A DNA stretch of 64,000 bases from CALJXB01 sp965225935 (GCA_965225935.1 CBDDCC010000006.1:1-64000); one strand, 5' to 3'. Shown: positions 8,791-18,100, counted from the first letter of the stretch. Numbers and translations: made by a program. Notes: generated by a model from the letters alone, not told the origin.

Positions 8791-10026
8791 TCAGGGCGCG
8801 GGCGGGAAGCTGGCGAGGATCTCCAGGGTCTCGCCGCCGCGGCGAACCAGGAGCGGCAGCCGGCTGCCGGGCGTCTGTAGCGCCACGGCGTGGATCAGGT
8901 CCAGCGGGCGGGCCAGGACCGTTCCGGCCGCCTCCAGGGCGATGTCGCCCTCCCGTAGGCCCGCCTCTTCGGCGACGCTGCCGGGCGTCACAGCCACGAT
9001 CTGCAGGCCCTCGGCGGCCGCCTCGACCTCTACGCCCAGGACCGGGCGTCCTGCGCCGTGGGTTCCGGGCTCGGGCGGCGGCTCGTAGGCGATCCCGAAC
9101 AGGGCGTCAGCCAGGTCGGCGGACGGAGGCTCGCAGTCGGCTCCGGCATAGAAGGGCAGCAGCACCGCCACGTCGTCGACGCCCAGGTCAGCCAGTTGCC
9201 AGGGAACACCGTGGCCGTGGCGCAGGTGGCCCTCGCCGATAATGCCGACCACCAGCGGGGCGCCGGGCCGCGCGGCGGCGGCCGCCAGGGCCTCGGCCAT
9301 GGCCCGGTCCCAAACCAGCTGGGCATCCACGAAGCCGCGAAAGTCCGGGTCCTCCAGGTCGAATTCCTTCGGTGCTTCCTCCGAGTCCGCCGCTGCGGAC
9401 TCGCCGTGCTGCCGATAGACCTCGGCCAAGCTCTCGAGGTAGGCCTGGCTCGGCGGCCGCGGCGCGCCGAGGCCTTCCCGCTCCTCCGGCGGCACCGCCT
9501 CCCAGCCCTCCTCCCCAATCCGGCGGACCAGGTCGCGCTCCACGTTGAGGGCGACCAGCGGCAGGCGGTTCATGCGCGCGAAGTGAAAAAGCGGCAGGTA
9601 GAGGTCCGGATCGAAGTTCCAGACCTCGCGCCAGCGGACCTCCTGCAGGAAAGCCCCTTCGTCCGTCTCACCGGCCGACCAGCGCTCGAGCGCCGGCTGC
9701 ACCGAGCGGGGGAAGGCCTCGAAGCCGACCACTAGGTCCGGGCGAAGCGCGTGGAGCCCGGCCAGCGCCTGGAGCTGCCAACGATGGTGCTCGGCCCTGT
9801 CATGGACCTCGCCCAGCAGCACGATGCGGCGCGTGCTCAGCTCCTCCAGCAGCGCGCGCTTGTCCGGCGCCGCGCCGCTCGCCGGGAGCAGCCAGCCGCC
9901 CACCGCGGGACAGACCTGGGCAAACTCCGGAGGCGCGGGCCCGCCGGGCTGCCCGGCGCAGGCGGCCAGCCCCAGGCCGAGCACCAAGGCCAGAGCCCTG
10001 CCTCGCCACGGGCGGCCGCCCGTCAT
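8791..10026 (-). CDS. ChaN-like (DUF399) lipoprotein with C-terminal PDZ domain
   Basis: A 411-residue predicted lipoprotein: the signal peptide ends in LGLAAC, giving Cys23. Residues about 60-275 match the ChaN/DUF399 fold, with LLGEVHDRAEHH near 70, FDPDLY, and EGHLRHGHG near 265; members such as Campylobacter ChaN bind haem. Residues about 320-405 form a PDZ domain (VTPGSVAEEAGLREGD). This suggests a peptide- or protein-binding role at the membrane. It is convergent with the dehydratase gene (8-base gap) and one base past the aminopeptidase P stop, so it is probably cotranscribed with that gene. Haem binding is inferred from family only. Confidence 0.8.
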   Translation of the reverse strand: MTGGRPWRGRALALVLGLGLAACAGQPGGPAPPEFAQVCPAVGGWLLPASGAAPDKRALLEELSTRRIVLLGEVHDRAEHHRWQLQALAGLHALRPDLVVGFEAFPRSVQPALERWSAGETDEGAFLQEVRWREVWNFDPDLYLPLFHFARMNRLPLVALNVERDLVRRIGEEGWEAVPPEEREGLGAPRPPSQAYLESLAEVYRQHGESAAADSEEAPKEFDLEDPDFRGFVDAQLVWDRAMAEALAAAAARPGAPLVVGIIGEGHLRHGHGVPWQLADLGVDDVAVLLPFYAGADCEPPSADLADALFGIAYEPPPEPGTHGAGRPVLGVEVEAAAEGLQIVAVTPGSVAEEAGLREGDIALEAAGTVLARPLDLIHAVALQTPGSRLPLLVRRGGETLEILASFPPAP

Positions 10027-10027
10027 G

Positions 10028-12082
10028 TCAGGACGGAAGCGGGCGGGTCGCCTCGCTCAGCCAGCGCGCCGTCTCATCGTCGAGCAGGGGCGTGAGCGTC
10101 TCGCGCACCCGATCGTGGTAGGCATTCAGCCAGTCCCTTTCCTCAGGAGTGAGCAGGTCCGGCTCCACCAGGCTCAGGTCGATGGGCGCGAGGGTCAGGG
10201 TCTCGAAGGCCAGCGTCTCCTTGTCCTCGCCCGGCTGCTTCTCGCATTCGGTCACGGCCACCAGGTTCTCGATGCGGATGCCGTAGGCGCCTTCCTTGTA
10301 GTAGCCCGGCTCGTTGGAGACGATCATGCCGGGTTCGAGGGCGACCCGGCTTGCGGCCTTGGAGATACGCTGCGGGCCTTCGTGGACGCCCAGGTAGCTG
10401 CCGACTCCGTGGCCGGTGCCGTGGTCGAAGTCCAGGCCCGCCTGCCAGAGCGGCAGGCGCGCCAGGCTGTCGATCTGGCAGCCGTTGGTGCCCCGGGGAA
10501 AGCGCAGCCGGGCAATCGCGATGTGGCCCTTGAGCACCCGGGTAAAGCGCTCGCGCATCTCCCGGGTCGGCGTGCCGATGGCGAGCGTGCGGGTCACGTC
10601 CGTGGTGCCGTCGGGATACTGGCCGCCGGAATCGATCAGATAGAGCTCGCCGACGCCCATGCGCCGGTTGCTCTCCTCGCTCACCCGGTAGTGCATCAAA
10701 GCCCCATTCGGCCCCGAGCCGGAGATGGTGTTGAAGGAGAGGTCGCGCAGCTCGCCGGTCTCGGCGCGGAAGGCCTTCAGTTTCTCGGCCGCCTCCATCT
10801 CGCTGACCCCCAGGTTGTCGCCCTCCTCGGCCACCTCGCTCGACAGCCAGGCGAGGAAGCGGGTGACGGCCGCCCCGTCGCGCAGATGGGCGCGCCGGGC
10901 ACCCTCCAGCTCCACCTCGTTCTTCTTGGCCTTCGGCAGCAGGCAGGGGTCGTCGGCCTCGACCAGGCGGGCCCCCGCCGCGCGCAGGCGCTCGAAGATC
11001 CAGGAGGCCGCCGTTGCCGGATCGACCTGCACGGCGCGGCCCTCCGCCCCCAGGGCATCGAGGGCCGGCCCCAGGGCCTCGGGTGGCTCGACCGACACCT
11101 CCGGGCCGATATGGTCCTCCAGACCCGGCACCAGCTTGCGCCGGTCGATGAACCAGTCGACCCGCCCGTCCCCGTAGAGGACCGCGAAGGAGAGGGCGAG
11201 CGGCGTGTGGGGCACGTCGCCGCCCCGCACGTTCAGGAGCCAGGCGACGGAATCCGGCAGGCTGAGCACCGCCGCGTCGGCGCCCCCGTCGCCGAGGGCG
11301 GCCCCGAGCTCATGGCGCTTCTCGTCAGAGCCGCGGCCGGCATAGTCCAGAGAGTGGGCCCTGACGGGTGAGATCGGCGGCGGCGGCTGGTCCGGCCAGA
11401 CCGCGTCCAGCGGGTTCTCCGGACAGGGCACCAGTTCCCCGCCGGCCTTCTTGACGGCCTTCTTCAGCCGGGCCACCTGGGCCTCGGTGTGCAGCCAGGG
11501 GTCGTAGCCCAGCTTGCCGCCGGCGGGCAGGTTGGCCGCGATCCAGTCCTCGGGCGGCTCTTCGGTCACGTGCTGCCGCCGGTAGAGCGCGCCGTCGGTC
11601 TCATTTCGCACCTGCAGCACGTAGCGTCCGTCGACGAAGACGGCCGCCGCCTCGGCCAGCACCACGGCGAGCCCGGCCGAGCCGGTGAAGCCGGTGAGCC
11701 AGGCCAGGCGCTCCGCCCTGAGGGACACGTATTCGCCTTGGTGCTCGTCGGCCCGAGGCACCAGGAAGCCTTGCAGTTTACGGCGGGCAAGCTCGGCCCT
11801 CAGGTCGGCGAGCCGCCCGGGTGCCTCGGCCGGGCCGGCGGCAACCCCGTCGGGCTGGCCCGCCGCCAGCTCCATCTTGACGGACTTGAAGGCCGCGGCC
11901 TGATCCGTGGACAGATCCAGGCCGAAAAGGTCGAGCCAGCCTTCGGACGCGAGGGGCTCCGGAGCGGCCAGGACGCCACGCAGGAGCGCACGGAGAGCCG
12001 CGCCGCCGCCCTCGTAGCCCGCCGTTTCGAGGGCCTGGTCGAGGGCGCCGTCGCCCTCCTGACGGGTCTTCTTCTCGGTCAT
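10028..12082 (-). CDS. Aminopeptidase P family metallopeptidase (M24B)
   Basis: Xaa-Pro aminopeptidase that removes the N-terminal residue from peptides with proline in second position. The creatinase-like N-terminal domains are followed by the M24 pita-bread domain. Its metal ligands are all visible: Asp in LIDSGGQYPDG, Asp in TTDVTRT, His in GHGVGSYLGVHEGP, Glu in EPGYYKEGAYG and Glu in the late FETLTLAPID segment. At 684 residues it is of the long eukaryote-like type. About 75 residues precede the first creatinase domain and are not recognised. ATG 12082 was preferred to an upstream TTG (12115) because GGTGGACCAGG precedes it. Confidence 0.9.
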   Translation of the reverse strand: MTEKKTRQEGDGALDQALETAGYEGGGAALRALLRGVLAAPEPLASEGWLDLFGLDLSTDQAAAFKSVKMELAAGQPDGVAAGPAEAPGRLADLRAELARRKLQGFLVPRADEHQGEYVSLRAERLAWLTGFTGSAGLAVVLAEAAAVFVDGRYVLQVRNETDGALYRRQHVTEEPPEDWIAANLPAGGKLGYDPWLHTEAQVARLKKAVKKAGGELVPCPENPLDAVWPDQPPPPISPVRAHSLDYAGRGSDEKRHELGAALGDGGADAAVLSLPDSVAWLLNVRGGDVPHTPLALSFAVLYGDGRVDWFIDRRKLVPGLEDHIGPEVSVEPPEALGPALDALGAEGRAVQVDPATAASWIFERLRAAGARLVEADDPCLLPKAKKNEVELEGARRAHLRDGAAVTRFLAWLSSEVAEEGDNLGVSEMEAAEKLKAFRAETGELRDLSFNTISGSGPNGALMHYRVSEESNRRMGVGELYLIDSGGQYPDGTTDVTRTLAIGTPTREMRERFTRVLKGHIAIARLRFPRGTNGCQIDSLARLPLWQAGLDFDHGTGHGVGSYLGVHEGPQRISKAASRVALEPGMIVSNEPGYYKEGAYGIRIENLVAVTECEKQPGEDKETLAFETLTLAPIDLSLVEPDLLTPEERDWLNAYHDRVRETLTPLLDDETARWLSEATRPLPS

Positions 12083-12379
12083 GGCCTGGTCCACCGGTTT
12101 CCTGGGAAGTCGCAAGATAGCACCCTTTGGAAGCTATGGCCGCAAGGCGCCCGAAACAAGCGCTCCCGCGCCAAAATAAGCCGCCGAGAAGATCTCTGCA
12201 CAAGGCGCGCCGGGAGCCATGCCAGGCCCGCAATGCTGCAGTGCAAAAAAACCGCTCCATCAACGGCCTTGGGAGGCTCATCTTCATGGCAGTCGAAGGC
12301 GAGGCAGGGCCCAAACCCTGCCCGCCTTCCTGTTTCAACCCAGCGAAAGACTTCGCTCTCGAAAAAAGGGATCGGACAG
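12083..12379 (+). other. Divergent intergenic region
   Basis: About 300 bases between the divergent aminopeptidase P and DUF1127 genes. No convincing gene was seen in it. It is expected to hold both promoters, but no clear -35/-10 pair was found. Confidence 0.4.
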
Positions 12380-13111
12380 ATGTCACGTCTGACAGAAAGA
12401 GAAATACAAGAGATTCGCCGGGTGAAGCGCGCCGTTCAGGAAGAGGCGCGAGAGGAGAACTCGAAGGTTCGTCTCGCTGACGACGTGCACACCCGGCAAG
12501 CGGCCCGGCAGGGTTCCGCAGCCAGCGTTCTGGCCGCGGCCAGCCGCTTCAGCGGCCTGGCGGAGGTCGCCTGGATCCTGCGCTACCGGCTGCTCTCGCC
12601 GCTGCGCCAGAGGATCGAGAAGCGGCGGGCCATCGCCGAGCTGCGGCGGCTGAACGACCACTCGCTGAGGGACATCGGCCTCGCGCGCGGCAGCATCGAG
12701 TCGGTCGTCCAGAGCCTGCATTGCCGGTCGAGCGAGCCGGCACGCCCGGAGGTCGGCCCGATCGCGGCGGTCCGCCATTGGCTGTGGCGCCGCCGGACGG
12801 TCAACGCCCTCGAGCGGCTGAGCGACCGCATGCTCGACGACATCGGCCTGGTGCGCGCCCATATCCCGGACTTCGTGGAAGCCCTGGAGAAAGCGCGCCG
12901 GAGCCACCTCGCCGAGGGTCCCACTGTGGCGCAAATGGTCCGGGCCGTGAGGTCGCCCATGCGCAGCTTCCGGCAGTGGAACGGGAGCCGCCGGGCCGCC
13001 AGCGACATGGCCCGCCTGGACCCGGAGGCCATGGCCGACCTGGGCTACGTCAAGGGCGACGTGGAGTGGGTGCCCGAGGTCGTGGCCGAGCGCAAGCTGA
13101 ACGCCGCCTGA
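12380..13111 (+). CDS. Protein with three DUF1127 units
   Basis: A 243-residue basic, Arg-rich protein. DUF1127 is a roughly 45-residue helical unit, usually found alone in very small alphaproteobacterial proteins; some of these affect RNA turnover and phosphate or nutrient responses. Here the motif (R-A-x-x-x-L-x-x-L-x-D-x-x-L-x-D-I-G-L) occurs at about residues 82-110 (LNDHSLRDIGLARG), 139-168 (LSDRMLDDIGLVRA) and, more weakly, 204-232 (LDPEAMADLGYVKG). A charged N-terminal helix of about 40 residues precedes them. AAGGGATC lies upstream of the chosen ATG. Function is unknown; RNA or protein binding is only inferred from family. Confidence 0.8.
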   Translation: MSRLTEREIQEIRRVKRAVQEEAREENSKVRLADDVHTRQAARQGSAASVLAAASRFSGLAEVAWILRYRLLSPLRQRIEKRRAIAELRRLNDHSLRDIGLARGSIESVVQSLHCRSSEPARPEVGPIAAVRHWLWRRRTVNALERLSDRMLDDIGLVRAHIPDFVEALEKARRSHLAEGPTVAQMVRAVRSPMRSFRQWNGSRRAASDMARLDPEAMADLGYVKGDVEWVPEVVAERKLNAA

Positions 13112-13128
13112 TCGCCGGCAACGGCGTC

Positions 13129-14049
13129 TCACGACGTCTCTGCGGCCCGCGGGTCTTCCCGCGGGCCGCTTTGCTTCGGGACCAGCACCAGGGTGAGCCA
13201 GTCGCCCAGGACGAAGCGGCGCTCGGGCACCAGACCTCGAGCCCGGTAGCGGGCGAGAACCGCGGGCTCCTGGACCCTCAGCAGCCCCGACAGGACCAGC
13301 CGACCGCCCGGCGCGAGCGCCCGGCTCAAGCCGCCCGCCAAGCGACAGAGCGGGCCGGCCAGGATGTTGGCGACGATCAGGTCGTAGGGAGCCCCCTGCC
13401 GGACCGGCGCCCGCCCCGGCCCGTCGGCCCAGGCCGCCCGCACCAGCCCGCCCGCAGCGTTCAGGCGCGCATTGTCCCGGGCGATGGCCACCGCCAACCG
13501 GTCGATGTCGCAGGCCAAGACCGGCCGGCGCCAGAGCTTCGCCATGGCGACCGCCAGCACGCCCGAGCCGCAGCCGAAATCGAGCAGCCGCCGGGGGCGC
13601 GGCCCGCGAGCCAGGGCATCGAGGGCCAGCAGGCAGCCCCGGGTGGACTCGTGGTGCCCGGTGCCGAAGGCCTGGTTGGCGGGAATGCGGATGGCGATAG
13701 CGCTGGCGTGCGTCCGGACGGCGGGGTCCTCGTAGAGCAGGAAGCGCCCGGCCCGGACCGGCGGCCGGCCCTTCTGGCTCTCCGCCACCCAGTCGACGGC
13801 CGGCAAGGGCTCCGACGAGACGCGCGGCGGCTCGCAGCCGATGGCGGCCGAGGCGGCGGCCAGGACCGCCGTCACGCGGGCCGGATCGGGGGGATAGGCC
13901 AGATAGACCTCGACCGGGACCTCTTCGCCGGCGTCCCCGGGGTCGCCCACCACCAGGGCCCCGCCGAGGCCGCCCAGGGCCCGCTCGAACAAGGCCAGCC
14001 CCTGCTGCGGCAGGCTGAGCCACAGCCTGAACCCGGCCTGGCCGGTCAC
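13129..14049 (-). CDS. prmA: Ribosomal protein L11 methyltransferase
   Basis: SAM-dependent enzyme that methylates lysines and the N-terminus of ribosomal protein L11. The N-terminal substrate-recognition domain (to about residue 110) is followed by the Rossmann domain with AFGTGHHES, the SAM loop DFGCGSGVLA and the catalytic-type NILAGPL. The 306-residue length is typical. It starts 4 bases after the uvrD stop and so belongs to one operon with it. The last 15 or so codons also encode a strong hairpin that would end transcription of the convergent DUF1127 gene. Confidence 0.93.
   Translation of the reverse strand: MTGQAGFRLWLSLPQQGLALFERALGGLGGALVVGDPGDAGEEVPVEVYLAYPPDPARVTAVLAAASAAIGCEPPRVSSEPLPAVDWVAESQKGRPPVRAGRFLLYEDPAVRTHASAIAIRIPANQAFGTGHHESTRGCLLALDALARGPRPRRLLDFGCGSGVLAVAMAKLWRRPVLACDIDRLAVAIARDNARLNAAGGLVRAAWADGPGRAPVRQGAPYDLIVANILAGPLCRLAGGLSRALAPGGRLVLSGLLRVQEPAVLARYRARGLVPERRFVLGDWLTLVLVPKQSGPREDPRAAETS
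13142..13176 (+). terminator. Intrinsic terminator for the DUF1127 gene, inside prmA 3' end
   Basis: GCGGCCCGCGGG (13142-13153) pairs perfectly with CCCGCGGGCCGC (13158-13169) over a TCTT loop and is followed by TTTGCTT on the plus strand. It therefore suits the plus-strand DUF1127 gene ending at 13111 while being coding sequence for prmA on the other strand. Confidence 0.7.
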
Positions 14050-14053
14050 CGCC

Positions 14054-16351
14054 TCAGCCTGCCTGGTCTTCCGGCACGACGAAGCTGGACATGACCTTCT
14101 TGTCGCCGGCCTGGTCGAAGCCGATGGTCAGGCGCTCACCCTCGACCCTGCGCACGGTGCCGTAGCCGAACTTGCTGTGGAACACCCGGTTGCCCGGATC
14201 GAAGCTGCGGCCGGCGAGGCTCTCGACCCGGGTCGGCACCACGTCGATGAAGGGCTCGGCGCCGCCGCGCTGGCGGGCGCGGGCCATGCCCGGCGTATAG
14301 CGGTTCTCCGACCACTCGACGAAGCCGGCACTGTCGAGGCCGCCCGGCGTGCCGGCGGCGCCGTAGAGCCCGGGCTCGCTCTCCTGCTCCACGGAGTCGG
14401 GCGCCAATTCATCGATGAAGCGCGAGGGGATGGCCGCCGCCCAGCTGCCGTGCAGGCGCCGGTTGCCGGCGAAGCTGACGATGGCCCGGCGGCGGGCCCG
14501 GGTCAGGCCGACGTAGGCCAGGCGGCGCTCCTCCTCCAGCGCCTTCAGGCCATTCTCGTCCAGCGCCCGCTGATTGGGGAACAGGCCCTCCTCCCAGCCC
14601 GGCAGGAAGACGGTGTCGAACTCCAGGCCCTTGGCGGCGTGCAGCGTCATGATGTTGACCTGGTCCTGGCCCTGGCTCTCGGTCGCCTCCATCACCAGGC
14701 TGACGTGCTCGAGGAAGCCGCCCAGGGTCTCGAACTCGTCCATGGCGGCGACCAGCTCCTTCAGGTTGTCAAGCCGGCCCGGCGCCTCGATCGACTTGTC
14801 GTTCTGCCACATCTCCGTGTAGCCGGATTCGTCCAGCACCAGGCCCGCCAGGTCGCAGTGGTGCATGCCTTCCGCCGCCGTCCGCCAGCGGTCGAGAGCT
14901 TCCAGGAACTTGGCCAGGGCGTTGCGCGCCGCCGCCCGGATCTCGTCGGTCCCCACCAGCTCCCGGGCCGCGCGGGTCAGCGAGATATCGCGCGCCCGGG
15001 CATGGGCGTGGAGCTGGCGCAGGGTGGCGTCGCCGAGGCCCCGGCGCGGCTTGTTGACGATGCGCTCGAAGGCAAGGCCGTCGTCGGGCTGGTGCACCAG
15101 GCGCAGGTAGGCGAGCGCGTCGCGGATTTCCAGGCGCTCGTAAAAGCGCGGGCCGCCGACCACCCGGTAGGGCAGGCCGAGGGTGATGAAGCGCTCCTCG
15201 AACTCGCGGGTCTGGGCGCCGGCGCGCACCAGGATCGCCACCTCGCTGAGGGCGTGGCCCTGGCGCTGCAGGGCCTCGATCTCGTCGGCCACGAAGCGGG
15301 CCTCCGCCTCGCCGTCCCAAAGGCCGCGCAGGCGCACCGTCTCGCCCATCTCGTCCTCGGTCCAGAGCGTCTTGCCCAGCCGGCTCTCGTTGTGGGCGAT
15401 CAGGCCCGAGGCGGCCGCCAGGATGTGCCCGGTGGAGCGGTAGTTGCGCTCCAGGCGGATCACCTTGGCGCCGGGAAAGTCGTTCTCGAAGCGCAGGATG
15501 TTGCCCACCTCCGCGCCGCGCCAGCCGTAGATCGACTGGTCGTCGTCGCCGACGCAGCAGATGTTGCGCTCATCACTGCCGGGCTTCTGGGCCAGCAGGC
15601 GCAGCCAGAGGTACTGGACCACGTTGGTGTCCTGGTACTCGTCCACCAGCAGGTACTTGAACTGACGGTGGTAGCCGGCAAGCACGTCGGGACAGGTCTG
15701 GAACAGGGTCAGCACGTGCAGCAGCAGGTCGCCGAAGTCGCAGGCGTTCAGGGTCCTGAGCCGGGACTGGTACTGGGCGTAGAGCTCGATGGCCCTTCCG
15801 CCGGCCAGGTCGCCCGCCTCGGCGGCCGAGACCTTGTCGGGCCCGAGGCCCCGGTCCTTCCAGCGCTGGATCGCCGCCAGCACGCTGCGCGCCGGCCAGG
15901 TCTTGTCGTCGATCTCCTCGGCGCTCAGGATCTGCTTGACTAGGCGCAGCTGATCGTCGGTGTCGATGATGGTGAAGTTGGGGCTGAGGCCGACGCGCTC
16001 GGCATCGCGGCGCAGCATGCGGGCGGCGAGCGCGTGGAAGGTGCCGAGCCACCAGCCCTCCACCGGCCGGCCCAGCAACCCGGCGACCCGGTCCTTCATC
16101 TCCTGGGCCGCCTTGTTGGTGAAGGTGACGGCGAGCACCTGGCCCGGGTGGGCGCGGCCGGTGTAGAGCAGGTGCGCGAGGCGCGTGGTCAGCACCCGGG
16201 TCTTTCCGGTGCCGGCCCCGGCCAGCACCAGCACCGGACCGTCGAGCGCCTCCACCGCTTCGCGCTGGGCCGGGTTGAGGTCTGCCAAGTAGGCTGCGCC
16301 ATCCGGGACGGCGGCCGGCACGGCGCGGGACTCTGGTGCGGGTTCGGCCAT
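14054..16351 (-). CDS. uvrD: UvrD/PcrA-type DNA helicase
   Basis: Superfamily 1A 3'-5' helicase of nucleotide-excision and mismatch repair. The 765-residue protein has motif Ia/Walker A GAGTGKTRVL near residue 55, Walker B DEYQDTNVVQYLW, motif III GDDDQSIYGWRGA, motif V TLHAAKGLEFD and motif VI VGLTRARRRA. A C-terminal Tudor-like tail (VFHSKFGYGTVRRVEGE) is typical of PcrA/UvrD and binds RNA polymerase in homologues. The ATG at 16351 follows AAAGG. It is the first gene of a uvrD-prmA pair. Confidence 0.95.
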   Translation of the reverse strand: MAEPAPESRAVPAAVPDGAAYLADLNPAQREAVEALDGPVLVLAGAGTGKTRVLTTRLAHLLYTGRAHPGQVLAVTFTNKAAQEMKDRVAGLLGRPVEGWWLGTFHALAARMLRRDAERVGLSPNFTIIDTDDQLRLVKQILSAEEIDDKTWPARSVLAAIQRWKDRGLGPDKVSAAEAGDLAGGRAIELYAQYQSRLRTLNACDFGDLLLHVLTLFQTCPDVLAGYHRQFKYLLVDEYQDTNVVQYLWLRLLAQKPGSDERNICCVGDDDQSIYGWRGAEVGNILRFENDFPGAKVIRLERNYRSTGHILAAASGLIAHNESRLGKTLWTEDEMGETVRLRGLWDGEAEARFVADEIEALQRQGHALSEVAILVRAGAQTREFEERFITLGLPYRVVGGPRFYERLEIRDALAYLRLVHQPDDGLAFERIVNKPRRGLGDATLRQLHAHARARDISLTRAARELVGTDEIRAAARNALAKFLEALDRWRTAAEGMHHCDLAGLVLDESGYTEMWQNDKSIEAPGRLDNLKELVAAMDEFETLGGFLEHVSLVMEATESQGQDQVNIMTLHAAKGLEFDTVFLPGWEEGLFPNQRALDENGLKALEEERRLAYVGLTRARRRAIVSFAGNRRLHGSWAAAIPSRFIDELAPDSVEQESEPGLYGAAGTPGGLDSAGFVEWSENRYTPGMARARQRGGAEPFIDVVPTRVESLAGRSFDPGNRVFHSKFGYGTVRRVEGERLTIGFDQAGDKKVMSSFVVPEDQAG

Positions 16352-16476
16352 GACGAGAACCTTTATAGTACGCGGGCGGCGAGTCAATGAGTCCCGATCG
16401 CCAGAGACAAGTGCGCCCGCGAGGCGCTATGGTCGCACCCGGATCGAATTCCGGCGAAGGCGAGCAGGGGGCGCAG

Positions 16477-17619
16477 ATGGCACGGCAGACGGAACGCCAC
16501 AGGCTGGGCGCGGGGCGTCCGGGGACCGAACGCAGCCTCCTCGTCCACCGCTATGGCGCGTCCGACGCGAGGCCCAAGGCCTACCTGCAGGCCGCGCTCC
16601 ATGCCGACGAGACGCCGGCCCTCCTGGTCATGCACCACCTGCTGCGCCTGCTGGACGCGGCCGAGGGGCGCGGCGAGATCGCCGGCCAGATCCTCCTCGT
16701 GCCCTACGCCAATCCCATCGGCCTCGATCAGATCGTGAACCGGCGGATCTCGGGCCGGTTCGAGCTGGCCGGGGGCGGCAACTTCAACCGCAACTGGCCC
16801 GACATCTTCGAGCCCCTGGCCGAGCGGGTCGGCGAGGGTCTCGGCGAAGACACGGCCGCCAACGTGGCCCTGATCCGGGCGACCATCAATGCGCTGCTTG
16901 CCGAGCGCACGGCCGTCTCGGAGATCGATGCCCTGCGCCTGGCGCTCGCCCGCCAGGCTGCCGACGCCGATATCGTGCTCGACCTGCATTGCGACGACGA
17001 CGCCCTGATGCACCTCTACCTGCTGGCCGCCCACTGGCCGGAGGGGCGCGATCTGGCGGCGGAGCTGGGCTGCCGGGCCGTGCTGCTGGCCGACGATTCC
17101 GGCGGCGGCGCCTTCGACGAATGCTTCGCCACGCTCTGGACCCGCCTGGCGGCGCGCTTTCCCGAGCGTCCCATCCCGCCGGCCTGCCTCGGTGCGACCG
17201 TCGAGCTGCGCGGCCAGCCCGACGTCTCCGACGCCCTGGCGGAGCAGGACGCACGCGCCCTCTTCCGGGCCCTCCAGCGCCGCGGGCTCTTGGCCGGCGA
17301 TCCGGGTCCGCCCCCCGAGTCGCTCTGCGAGGCCACCCGGCTCGAGGCCTGCGACGTGGTGCCGGCGCCGGCGGCGGGCGTCCTCTCCTTCGAGGCCGAG
17401 CTCGGCCAAAGGCTGCGCGAAGGCGATGTGGTGGCCTGGCTGATCGATCCCGCGGCCGAGGACCCGGCCAAGGCCCGCCGGCCCATCGCCGCCCGCTCGG
17501 ACGGCCTGCTACTCAACCGGCGGGTCCACAAGTACGTGGTGGCCGGCATGAGCGTCGCCAAGGTGGTCGGCGAGAAGCCGCTTGCCTGGCGCAGCGAGGG
17601 CGCGCTCATGACCGACTAG
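16477..17619 (+). CDS. Succinylglutamate desuccinylase/aspartoacylase family protein
   Basis: A 380-residue M14-like zinc hydrolase of the AstE/aspartoacylase family, which cleave N-acyl amino acids. Likely zinc ligands are His and Glu in ALHADETPA and His in LDLHCDDDA. NFNRNWPD matches the substrate-Arg region of the family. The C-terminal part (about 300-375) is a beta-rich lipoyl-like domain (VVPAPAAGVLSFEAELGQRLREGD) seen in many members. ATG 16477 has AGGGGGC upstream; an earlier in-frame ATG at 16387 would add 30 Ser/Gly-rich residues. The substrate cannot be told from sequence; ectoine-type (DoeB) or other N-acyl amino acids are possible. Confidence 0.82.
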   Translation: MARQTERHRLGAGRPGTERSLLVHRYGASDARPKAYLQAALHADETPALLVMHHLLRLLDAAEGRGEIAGQILLVPYANPIGLDQIVNRRISGRFELAGGGNFNRNWPDIFEPLAERVGEGLGEDTAANVALIRATINALLAERTAVSEIDALRLALARQAADADIVLDLHCDDDALMHLYLLAAHWPEGRDLAAELGCRAVLLADDSGGGAFDECFATLWTRLAARFPERPIPPACLGATVELRGQPDVSDALAEQDARALFRALQRRGLLAGDPGPPPESLCEATRLEACDVVPAPAAGVLSFEAELGQRLREGDVVAWLIDPAAEDPAKARRPIAARSDGLLLNRRVHKYVVAGMSVAKVVGEKPLAWRSEGALMTD

Positions 17620-17622
17620 GCT

Positions 17623-17667
17623 GTGCGGCCCTCCGCAAGGCCACCGCCGGAGGGTGGTTCGCCGCAC
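17623..17667. terminator. Imperfect hairpin between convergent genes
   Basis: GTGCGGC pairs with GCCGCAC and an inner CCTCCG with CGGAGG, in the 67-base gap between two convergent genes. No T run is seen. It may act in both directions. Confidence 0.35.
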
Positions 17668-17686
17668 AATCGCTCGACGGAGCCTC

Positions 17687-18100
17687 CTAAGCGTAGCCCT
17701 TGTAGGTCAGAAACCCTCCGATCAGTGCCCATACCGCGCCGGCTGCGCGCGTGATGAATATGCCGCCCGACCGGCTGGTGAAGACATGATCCATGAAGGT
17801 GTTGCCGATCCTGACGACGAGCGCGGGGAACATGGCCCGCGCGGCCCCGCCGATCACCATGGCCCAACCGAAAACCGTGATAACGACGGGCCAGTCCGCA
17901 ATCCAAAGATTGTGTGCGTTCACGATGGCAAGGCCCGAGACCAACATCATTATGCCGGTGATGAAGATCAGCGCGCGGCTCCCCAGGAAGTCGCTGGCCA
18001 AGGCTTGCAGGCTTTTCGGAGATGCCAGCATGGAGAACGCGCTGACCAGTATTGCCGGGCCGACCAGCTTCGCGATCCAGATCGACATGGACACAGACAT
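17687..18100 (-). CDS. Small integral membrane protein, function unknown
   Basis: A 137-residue hydrophobic protein with about four predicted membrane helices (residues about 8-25, 43-60, 67-85 and 112-132). ATG 18100 is preceded by GAGGAAGG, which fixes the start; the frame stays open upstream but without membrane-like sequence. It lies alone between the aspartoacylase-like gene and the divergent HtrA-like gene. No family motif is recognised. Confidence 0.7.
   Translation of the reverse strand: MSVSMSIWIAKLVGPAILVSAFSMLASPKSLQALASDFLGSRALIFITGIMMLVSGLAIVNAHNLWIADWPVVITVFGWAMVIGGAARAMFPALVVRIGNTFMDHVFTSRSGGIFITRAAGAVWALIGGFLTYKGYA

Noticed and set aside
14177..15943. 588-codon plus-strand frame inside uvrD
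   Set aside because: Antisense shadow of a gene with all helicase motifs.
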